This document shows, piece by piece, positions 1 to 6,131 of a stretch of 64,000 nt of DNA (positions are counted from its first letter, which is position 1; each line of letters begins with the position of its first letter). The DNA lies in contig JAKSPO010000007.1 in the NCBI GenBank assembly GCA_024404675.1, positions 1 through 64,000 of the forward strand, in the 5' to 3' direction. The position numbers and the translations under genes were made by a program. The stretch comes from Lachnospiraceae bacterium. GTDB taxonomy: Bacteria > Bacillota > Clostridia > Lachnospirales > Lachnospiraceae. The notes below the pieces were generated by a model. That model was not told the DNA's origin, did not search any database, and saw only the letters and a program-made list of their open reading frames with translations.

Positions 1-139
1 AAAGACTGATAAACAGTGGCTTTTATGATTTAGCCACAGCCTATCAGTCTGTGCATGTCAACTATTGAAAGCGCCGTATACCGAACGGTACGTACGGTGT
101 TGTGAGAGGACGGCGGTTAGTCACCGCCTCCTACTCGAT
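1..139 (+). mobile_element. Group II intron, 3' end (domains V and VI)
   Basis: This is the ribozyme tail of a group II intron; its body and any reverse transcriptase lie left of the window. Domain V fits about 70-102: 71-78 pairs with 93-100, the two-base bulge is 91-92, and 79-82 pairs with 87-90 around a GAAC loop. Domain VI fits 104-136: 112-117 pairs with 123-128, 107-110 with 129-132 and 104-106 with 134-136, leaving A133 as the single bulged branch-point adenosine. The intron would end at the AT of 138-139, giving the usual AY 3' end a few bases past the branch A. Bases 4-49 form another hairpin, perhaps part of domain IV. The fold is read by eye; the 5' end cannot be assessed. Confidence 0.8.
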
Positions 140-148
140 TAATTACAG

Positions 149-1123
149 TTAATTGAGTAGGATCGATAAGTAACGTCCATCGAAAGCTTTGCCCCAACCA
201 TCAAATTCATCAGTGGACGAGAATAAAACCTTGTCATAGTCAGGTAAAGGAATATTATGCTTCTTGAGAATAGCTTCAGCATTTGAAATAATATCAAAAG
301 ATTCTGCGCCATCACCAATGGTAGTACCTTCATACACCATGGCCATTTCAAATGGTAAATTGAGCATGTAGGTTATTTCATCATCTGGATCGTCCTCGAG
401 GCCTTGTGTAATATCGCAGTATGTATCTATAAGATGGTTATACTCAGTCTTTGTAATGCTTTCGGCAATTTCATCACAATATGAATCATACTCGAAAAGC
501 ACACTTGGTATAAAAAGGGCGTAGTATTCAGGCCAATCTCCCCAGTTGGTTGATGTGGCTTTCCACATTGCACTAGAAACTAGTGTCCAATCTTTGTTAG
601 GATATTGATTTGTTAGAAATTCTTCTACACACATAATAGTGTAAGCCATACGACCGATGGTTCCTATACAAACAGTTGAGTTCTTTTGAATTCCTTTAAA
701 ACAAAAACTATATGAATCTGGACCAGCAAATCTAACATTAGGTATTACTTCAACACCATTTTCATTTAGCCAATGACCGACAGCACGATTTTGATATGTG
801 CTCCATTTTTGCATACAGAGCGGCATGCGGCGGTAGAGGCTAAAGTCAGGCGAAATCACTCCTCGAAATCGCTTGAGTATTTTTAGATATCTTCGTGGAT
901 TATTCCATATTCTTACAAACTGATAATCGTGCTCGTAAAATACTACCCATTGATTATAATCGTTTGTTTTTAACGCCTTTGAGAATGGAATACATCGGTT
1001 AGGGATGAAGGAACTTGTTTGAATACATGGAAATTCATCATCGCCATCATAATTTGCATTTTCTACAAGAAATGCATTAAAAACATCACGACAGGATTTT
1101 TGAAAGCTAGAATTGTTATACAT
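149..1123 (-). CDS. DUF4417 family protein
   Basis: A 324-aa protein of unknown function. It resembles the DUF4417 family through the RCIPFSKAL segment, the aromatic VVFYEHDYQFVRIW stretch, the SPDFSLYRRMP block and a following asparagine/glycine-rich part. That family is common in plasmids, phages and integrated elements of Firmicutes. The start is preceded by a clear AGGAGG site (1134-1139 on the plus strand). No membrane segment or signal peptide is seen. The gene is AT-rich relative to the rest of the window and lies convergent to the intron, with its stop only about 10 bp past the intron end. It belongs to the accessory island; its biochemical role is not known. Confidence 0.65.
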   Translation of the reverse strand: MYNNSSFQKSCRDVFNAFLVENANYDGDDEFPCIQTSSFIPNRCIPFSKALKTNDYNQWVVFYEHDYQFVRIWNNPRRYLKILKRFRGVISPDFSLYRRMPLCMQKWSTYQNRAVGHWLNENGVEVIPNVRFAGPDSYSFCFKGIQKNSTVCIGTIGRMAYTIMCVEEFLTNQYPNKDWTLVSSAMWKATSTNWGDWPEYYALFIPSVLFEYDSYCDEIAESITKTEYNHLIDTYCDITQGLEDDPDDEITYMLNLPFEMAMVYEGTTIGDGAESFDIISNAEAILKKHNIPLPDYDKVLFSSTDEFDGWGKAFDGRYLSILLN

Positions 1124-1293
1124 ATAATAACATCCTCCTTTTTTAATTTCAATTTTTTTACGTAATTTTCCACAACTGCAGTAATGTGAATTGGCGTAAA
1201 ATATGTTATAATTTTTAACAATACAATTAGTCGATTGACTGAAGAGCTCTTTGTGTTGTTGATTCTATTGTACTGAAATTACCAAAGGAAAAA

Positions 1294-1333
1294 GTTGACA
1301 TAAGGTTGACATAAAGTTGACACTTTTTATGTT
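1294..1333 (+). promoter_or_regulatory. Promoter with three TTGACA direct repeats
   Basis: GTTGACA occurs three times in phase with an 11-bp period, at 1294-1300, 1305-1311 and 1316-1322. The middle copy can serve as -35 (1306-1311) for a -10 TATGTT at 1328-1333 with a 16-bp spacer. The one-turn periodicity would put all copies on one DNA face, so this may be an operator array or the remains of iterons. It lies directly before the 425-aa gene. Confidence 0.45.
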
Positions 1334-1354
1334 TTAAAGAGAGGATACTGAGAT

Positions 1355-2632
1355 ATGATTTTTTGCTTAGCTAGCTATGTTGATTTATTAAAAGAATCGC
1401 TTGCTGAAGATATCAGCGATGAGAATTTACTGAACATGTTGGTTGAAAAAATAGTAAAAGAAAATAAAATACAGGACAAAAACGGGATGTACTTTTATTT
1501 TGATAAAATTTACACAAGTAAAGTTATGAATAATAAAAGGACTGTACCTAGGAAACTTAAAGCAGCACTTTCGACTGAAGCTACAAAAATCAATAACATT
1601 GTAGCTTATTTTGAACAAGAACTTTTGCCTAAGCTTATTGTAGAAAAAATCCCCCAATTATGTGAAGATATATGCATGAGCATAAATGATTGTAGCGAGA
1701 TATCCGGTACTATAAAACGAGAGGTTGGCGATTGCTTAGAAGGAAAGAAGTATACTGAACTTTTGGCATTGGCATTTCGTTGTAGTCTTATGGTCAATAA
1801 TCATTTTGAGCAAAATGTAATAGAAATTGAAACCGAACCACGCTGTGAGAGCAATACTTCAATAAAGAATATTAATTTGTTAGAAAACATAAAGCTAATT
1901 AATGGCGAATTGTATTCTGCTTTAGGTGCTGCATCAATTTTGATGACTTGGGAAGAAGATAATAATTTAGACAAAAAAATAATAGAAAAGCTCACAGGAT
2001 TAAATTATGTGGATTATATTGAAGAACTCAACCAGGCTGGAATTGATATCAATGTTTCAGGAAGGATAGCAAGTATCGGAAAAGCTTTATTAGCAGCGAG
2101 AAAAGAACTGATTGAACGAATTCATAAAGCACATTTAGATTTGTTATTTGATAGTCTTTTTGAAGTGATAGCGGAATCTACACTATATTTTAACCTGTCA
2201 AGTAGAATGGCAGAAGCTGTTTTTGATTTCATTGCATTTGCAGGAAGTAACATTAGTATTAATAAGAGAATTTCAGAAAACGATTGGGTTAATTATCTTT
2301 GTGTTTTTGGAAGAAGAATTTTTGGAGGCAAGTCCGAATATCCAATTGGTATGTTTGTATCTAAATATGAATTGTTTGTTGAGGGAAGTGTTAAAGTAGC
2401 ATTGCACCTAGTAAGGGAGCAGATAGATGACAATGGTTTGCTAATTGGCATGCTTAAAGATTCTCATAATAAATCTATAACTTATAACTTGAGTAATGCT
2501 ATTAGAAAAGCTGCTGCAAAACGAGAAACTTTTAGTGAATCAATGCTATTGCTGATAGTTGGAGTAGATAAAATAGCGAGTTTTGCTAGGCGGTTTAAAA
2601 CAACAATTCCTTATACTATTACCGGAAAGTAA
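1355..2632 (+). CDS. Unrecognised 425-aa island protein
   Basis: I do not recognise this protein. It is AT-rich, mostly helical and charged, and has no signal peptide. The first roughly 90 residues look like a small DNA-binding-like or adaptor module: a DISDENLLNML helix, FYFDKIYTSKV, then basic residues and a KAALS helix. Residues of about 170-400 form a longer helical part with no visible nucleotide-binding motif. Such two-part proteins occur in mobile and defence islands, but nothing here proves that role. The start has a GAGAGGA ribosome site 8-9 nt upstream. It sits alone between the DUF4417 gene and the broken GH9 gene, and its stop is within about 8 bp of the island's right edge. Confidence 0.5.
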   Translation: MIFCLASYVDLLKESLAEDISDENLLNMLVEKIVKENKIQDKNGMYFYFDKIYTSKVMNNKRTVPRKLKAALSTEATKINNIVAYFEQELLPKLIVEKIPQLCEDICMSINDCSEISGTIKREVGDCLEGKKYTELLALAFRCSLMVNNHFEQNVIEIETEPRCESNTSIKNINLLENIKLINGELYSALGAASILMTWEEDNNLDKKIIEKLTGLNYVDYIEELNQAGIDINVSGRIASIGKALLAARKELIERIHKAHLDLLFDSLFEVIAESTLYFNLSSRMAEAVFDFIAFAGSNISINKRISENDWVNYLCVFGRRIFGGKSEYPIGMFVSKYELFVEGSVKVALHLVREQIDDNGLLIGMLKDSHNKSITYNLSNAIRKAAAKRETFSESMLLLIVGVDKIASFARRFKTTIPYTITGK

Positions 2633-2640
2633 GTGTATCC

Positions 2641-3066
2641 ATGATGGAGAATCTTTCAAAGAATCCCTACGGTAAGATGTTCTATCCGAGAGCATGGGGC
2701 GCAGGCTGGGAGGTACAGGGCTTTGCGGCAAGATAATATTATCTTCATAAGGCAATGCCGGATATCTTCCCGAGAAAGCCTTTAACGGATGCACTCAATT
2801 TCGTGCTTGGCTGTCATCACGGTTCCAATACGGCTTCCTATGCATCGGGCATCGGCGCAGAGTCGGTGATTCATCCGTACTGCATCAATCGTGCGGACGG
2901 CGGATTTATCCCGGGCGGCGTTGTTTCGGGAACGGAATTGATTGCACCTGATTTTCCGGAGCTGATGAAATACCCGTACCTCTGGCAGCAGGGCGAGTAT
3001 GTGCTTGGCGGCGGTTCCTCAAATTATATGTTCCTGGTACTTGCGGTCAGAGACTTAATGCGTTAA
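2641..3066 (+). pseudogene. GH9 glycosidase, C-terminal remnant
   Basis: The frame encodes the C-terminal part of a family 9 glycoside hydrolase of the Ig-GH9 type: WGAGWEVQGFAAR, LGCHHGSNTASY, IPGGVVSG, DFPELMKYP and LWQQGEYVLGGG. The Glu of GEYV aligns with the family's catalytic acid, judged by eye. The N-terminal few hundred residues are missing; similarity begins right after the foreign AT-rich island ends near 2633-2640. In addition an in-frame TAA at 2734-2736 interrupts AAR/YYLHKAMP, consistent with a CAA-to-TAA change. The gene is therefore broken twice. An ORF from 2755 survives downstream of the stop but lacks a convincing ribosome site. The 5' half might lie left of the window beyond the island. 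Confidence 0.8.
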
Positions 3067-3102
3067 ACTGAACGTCAGAGATGACGAAGGTGAGGACGGG
3101 AA

Positions 3103-3885
3103 ATGAAGCTTTTTCTTTCAAAGGAGGGCAATCGTGAGCAGGCAAGGCAGCTTACTGAGGAGCTTGGCGCAGTTCTTTTTATGGCGGAGGAAACGGTCGA
3201 TAATGACGCCGAAGCCCTGGAGGAGCTGCATCTTCGGCTAGATGCGGACGGACTTTCCCTTGTGGACGGAGACCTGTCTATGCGAGGTGATTTTACAAAG
3301 CTTCTGCCGCGCGTTACCAAAGGTCGACTGGCCGGAGAGATGCTTGTCAAGGCGGCAAAGCGGAAGAATTTCGGCGAGCGTTCCGTGTTGATTGATGCGA
3401 CGGCGGGTATGGGAGAGGATTCCTTTCTGCTGGCGGCGGCAGGCTTTGAGGTGCATATGTATGAGTATGACCCGATTATTGCCGCATTGCTAGAGGATAC
3501 GCTTAAAAGAGCGATGGAAGATCCGGAGCTTTGTGACATTGCCGGAAGGATGAAGCTTTACAAAGAAGACAGCATTCGGGCACTTTCCGGCAGGGAGGAG
3601 AAGGTCGATGTTGTTCTGCTCGATCCGATGTTCCCTGAACGGCAGAAGAGTGCTTTGATTAAGAAGAAGTTTCAGCTGCTGCAGCAGCTCGAGAGACCCT
3701 GCTCCGATGAGGAGGAATTGTTCCGCGCCGCAATGGAAGCAGGGCCGAAGAAGATTATAATCAAACGTCCGTTGAAGGGGCCTTTCCTCGCCGGACGAAA
3801 GCCGGATTATTCCCTTACGGGTAAGGCAATCCGGTACGACTGTATCGTCCTGGCGCGTGCCGAGAGCGAGTCGGCAGAGGGATGA
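3103..3885 (+). CDS. rsmJ: 16S rRNA m2G1516 methyltransferase RsmJ
   Basis: RsmJ is an AdoMet-dependent methyltransferase that makes N2-methylguanosine at G1516 (E. coli numbering) of 16S rRNA. The 260-aa length fits the family. The SAM-binding motif I IDATAGMGEDS lies at residues 97-107, with an acidic residue in the next strand (EYDP, 121-124). The catalytic-type LDPMFP motif, where other N-methyltransferases have DPPY/NPPY, is at 173-178 and is characteristic of RsmJ. The C-terminal KIIIKRPLKGP segment is also typical. The start ATG follows GAGGACGGGA. It is not coupled to the GH9 remnant functionally. Confidence 0.9.
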   Translation: MKLFLSKEGNREQARQLTEELGAVLFMAEETVDNDAEALEELHLRLDADGLSLVDGDLSMRGDFTKLLPRVTKGRLAGEMLVKAAKRKNFGERSVLIDATAGMGEDSFLLAAAGFEVHMYEYDPIIAALLEDTLKRAMEDPELCDIAGRMKLYKEDSIRALSGREEKVDVVLLDPMFPERQKSALIKKKFQLLQQLERPCSDEEELFRAAMEAGPKKIIIKRPLKGPFLAGRKPDYSLTGKAIRYDCIVLARAESESAEG

Positions 3886-3942
3886 TAGTTTAGTGGTGTG
3901 GAAGCGTTAGGAATTATGGGGTTTGGGGGATGAAAAGGGAAT

Positions 3943-4614
3943 TTGATTATTTGTAAGATTATTGCAGTTGTATGCTTTGCGGTCGCTATTCTTTATTCGG
4001 GGGCATTTCTGGAAATATTACTGAATCCCAATGAGTTTTTTGGGAGCAACGCCACGGTGATTCAGGTGTTTGCAATTGTTATGGTATCAACACTTGCGGG
4101 GTTGTTTTTTTTGACCAGAGGTGAGCAGGGGCATCGGAAGGTGAGAATTGTTTGGTATGTCTCTGTGGTTGCGATGCTTCTGTATGGGATATGTCTGATA
4201 GGTGTTTTGTTTGGCGCTCTCGATATGTCGCGAGTCAATCATACATCTATTGACTATTCCCTTATACCGTTTCGCACGATTCGTGAGTTCTGGCATGCCT
4301 ATCGAACCGGTGCGTTGAGTAATGAAATAATTGTTCAGAACCTTATAGGAAACATTGTTTTGTTTATGCCGATGTCCTGGTTTCTTCCGATTCTGTTCGA
4401 ACCGCTTCGGAATAAGTGGCTATACGCCTTGACTTTACTAGGTGGCATCTGTCTGGTGGAAGTGGTTCAGCATATCTCCTACCGGGGCGTCATGGATGTC
4501 GATGATGTGATTTTGAATTTTGCCGGAGCGATGGTAGTGTTCCTTTTTATATGGAATCGCCGCGGTATAGGGTTTCTTACAGAGCATGACATAATAGAGG
4601 ACAGCTTGTTTTGA
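3943..4614 (+). CDS. VanZ-like integral membrane protein
   Basis: A 223-aa hydrophobic protein with about five to six membrane segments. The C-terminal half is VanZ-like: SLIPFRTI, NLIGNIVLFMP and a VEVVQ...DVDDVILNFAG pattern near residues 165-195, where family members keep acidic residues in the membrane. VanZ relatives are linked to glycopeptide and lipoglycopeptide resistance in enterococci, but most chromosomal copies have no assigned role. No ATG fits; TTG at 3943 with AAAAGGGA just upstream is the best start, though the spacing is very short, so the start is uncertain. An imperfect terminator hairpin follows the stop. Confidence 0.75.
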   Translation: MIICKIIAVVCFAVAILYSGAFLEILLNPNEFFGSNATVIQVFAIVMVSTLAGLFFLTRGEQGHRKVRIVWYVSVVAMLLYGICLIGVLFGALDMSRVNHTSIDYSLIPFRTIREFWHAYRTGALSNEIIVQNLIGNIVLFMPMSWFLPILFEPLRNKWLYALTLLGGICLVEVVQHISYRGVMDVDDVILNFAGAMVVFLFIWNRRGIGFLTEHDIIEDSLF

Positions 4615-4630
4615 TGTGAATGAATTCGAA

Positions 4631-4677
4631 AACGGGCCAATGGCGCAGTGCTGAACTGTACCATAGACCCGTTTTTT
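4631..4677. terminator. Imperfect bidirectional terminator
   Basis: AACGGG at 4631-4636 pairs with CCCGTT at 4668-4673. ATGG/CCAT and CAG/CTG pair inside, with small internal loops, and a T-run follows at 4672-4677. AAAA precedes on the other strand, so it can end both the VanZ-like gene and the convergent bactofilin operon. Confidence 0.6.
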
Positions 4678-4722
4678 GTGGTGAGTGCCTCTTGGGAATC
4701 TTCTCCCGGCAGCATTCATTTA

Positions 4723-5454
4723 TTACATCATAATCTGGTCGACAGCGCCAACGCCTGCTTCCGGAGAGATGGATACGGATTCGATGTAGGAGACATGGTC
4801 GATATCGCAGCCGGGGCCGATGGTTACCACACGGCCGGTAACGGACTTGGCGGACACATTCTCCAGAAGAATCATATCTCCCTCAATGGAATCCTTGACG
4901 TCGAAGAAACCGTCGGGATTGTTGAAGGTCTTTGCAAGAAAATGGAAGATGCCGCCGCTCTTGATCTGTGAATCGGAACGGATAATCTGAATATTACTTC
5001 CTCCGATGCTCTCCGCCGATCCGGTGTTAGTGAAGGTAATGCTTACATTTTCTGCATTCATAAGTCCCTGGCAGTGGATGATACCACTTGTTGTAATCGT
5101 TTCGGCAGCAATATCCCCGCTTACATTGCAGGAGCCGGAAACCTTCAAAAGATTCGCCTGAATCCCTGCGCAATTAACCGAACCGGAGAGGTGAACCTCC
5201 TCGTTCGAATTCATTATGCCGTCGATGCGGCAGGAGCCGGAGGCACTGATGTGTCCCGCAGTCAGGTTACCGTGGATACGGGAAGCGCCGGAGCAGGCAA
5301 ATCTGCCACACTCGAGGCTTCCTTCTACGGACGAGGAACCGGAAGAGTGAAACTCGGTGCATACGATATCTCCGGTAACCTTTCCGCTTCCGCTAATATC
5401 AAGTCTGTCATTATAAATTCCTCCCGGTATGGAACCGGAACCAGCAATCATCAT
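4723..5454 (-). CDS. Bactofilin-like polymer-forming protein
   Basis: A 243-aa protein made almost entirely of short beta repeats (GSGSIPGG, DISGSGKVTGD, HSSGSSSVEG, ACSGASRIHG, SASGSCRIDG), as in right-handed beta-helix bactofilins that assemble into membrane-associated filaments. The repeat runs over about residues 1-135 and again near 195-235, separated by a DUF-like linker with FHFLAKTFNN. ATG at 5454 follows AGAGAGGA with 7 nt spacing; an ATG one codon later is also possible, and the longer ORF start lacks a site. It lies 43 bp after the DUF4004 gene, the same pairing as yhbD with yhbE/yhbF in Bacillus, so a co-regulated operon is likely. Confidence 0.8.
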   Translation of the reverse strand: MMIAGSGSIPGGIYNDRLDISGSGKVTGDIVCTEFHSSGSSSVEGSLECGRFACSGASRIHGNLTAGHISASGSCRIDGIMNSNEEVHLSGSVNCAGIQANLLKVSGSCNVSGDIAAETITTSGIIHCQGLMNAENVSITFTNTGSAESIGGSNIQIIRSDSQIKSGGIFHFLAKTFNNPDGFFDVKDSIEGDMILLENVSAKSVTGRVVTIGPGCDIDHVSYIESVSISPEAGVGAVDQIMM

Positions 5455-5497
5455 AATTAAATCCTCTCTTTCTCTGCACGGCAGCACGTGCTTTTTT

Positions 5498-5905
5498 CTA
5501 CTTCTCTTTCTGCAAAAGCTGCTTTATGACCTCGAAGAGGTCGTCCTTCCGCCCGTCGCTATGCACTACGGAAACGGATCGGATGTCCTTCAGGCGAAAC
5601 GACTTCTCGCCGTAGCCTGTGTCAATGACCAAAAATTCATTCTTACTTTCTTCCCCCGACAGCTTTCCTGCCAGCTCGTCTAAAAGGAGCTCGTTCCTCG
5701 TTCCGAGAATCAGTTCCATTCGTTCACAGATCAGCTCCTCCGGAAAGAAGGTTTCCTGCCCGGTGACGGTTGCTTTTTTAATAAACCAGTCGTCCGGAAT
5801 CAGTCCCTTTCGCTTCCAGCGGTAAAGGGCCCCGTAGGATATTCCGTACCGTTCTAAGAGTGCCTTCTTGGATATGAGACGCATCTCTTCACCCACAGAT
5901 TTCAT
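5498..5905 (-). CDS. DUF4004 (YhbD-type) DNA-binding regulator
   Basis: A 135-aa protein whose N-terminus carries a MerR-like helix-turn-helix (LISKKALLERYGISYGALY, then RWKRKGLIPDDWF), followed by KKATVTGQETFF. This matches DUF4004/YhbD, known beside bactofilin genes in Bacillus. The C-terminal part (residues about 60-135) has an acidic helix and a small beta segment. GGAGGTG lies only 2 nt before ATG 5905; in-frame GTG 5896 and ATG 5884 are alternatives. Two identical 13-bp palindromes flank the promoter and reach the ribosome site, strongly suggesting that this protein represses itself and the downstream bactofilin gene. That binding is inferred. Confidence 0.8.
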   Translation of the reverse strand: MKSVGEEMRLISKKALLERYGISYGALYRWKRKGLIPDDWFIKKATVTGQETFFPEELICERMELILGTRNELLLDELAGKLSGEESKNEFLVIDTGYGEKSFRLKDIRSVSVVHSDGRKDDLFEVIKQLLQKEK

Positions 5906-5912
5906 CACCTCC

Positions 5913-5961
5913 GTAACATTGTTACGATTGTTATTATAGCGTAACATTGTTACGAAGTCAA
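5913..5961 (-). promoter_or_regulatory. Promoter with twin palindromic operators
   Basis: On the minus strand TTGACT (5956-5961) and TATAAT (5933-5938) are separated by 17 bp. The perfect palindrome GTAACATTGTTAC fills the spacer (5941-5953) and recurs at 5913-5925, just before the GGAGG of the DUF4004 gene. Centre-to-centre distance is 28 bp. Occupancy would block both polymerase and ribosome-site transcription. Confidence 0.8.
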
Positions 5962-6008
5962 TACATTTTTTTCTCGATATTTTGAGACTTGAGGATGGGG
6001 CTTTTCAG

Positions 6009-6037
6009 TTGCAAAAAGAGTCCCTTTTTGGTATGCT
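6009..6037 (+). promoter_or_regulatory. Possible promoter of the first GH115 operon
   Basis: TTGCAA (6009-6014), a 17-bp spacer and TATGCT (6032-6037). Only four of six bases match in each element, so it is a moderate candidate. It would give a leader of about 90 nt containing the hairpin at 6067-6098. Confidence 0.4.
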
Positions 6038-6066
6038 TGAAATGTTGTGAAATTTATAACGGCGAT

Positions 6067-6099
6067 AAGGCCTTCCGGTAAACGGAGCAAGGCCTTTTA
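6067..6099 (+). terminator. Leader hairpin before GH115
   Basis: AAGGCCTT occurs at both ends (6067-6074 and 6089-6096) and, being self-complementary, forms a stem that can continue with CCG/CGG. TTTTA follows. It is either a weak terminator of upstream transcription or an attenuator in the GH115 leader. Confidence 0.4.
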
Positions 6100-6131
6100 C
6101 ATCATAATAGAACTCTGCGGGAGGACTCAGT

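Noticed and set aside
129..163. Inverted repeat CTACTCGATTAA...TTAATTGAGTAG across the intron end, like a terminator or att site
   Set aside because: One arm is explained by domain VI and the other by the DUF4417 C-terminal codons; one mismatch and no T-run. Chance is sufficient.
1207..1212. TATAAT as a promoter for the 425-aa gene
   Set aside because: No acceptable -35 at 15-19 bp upstream; the TTGACA array nearer the gene is better.
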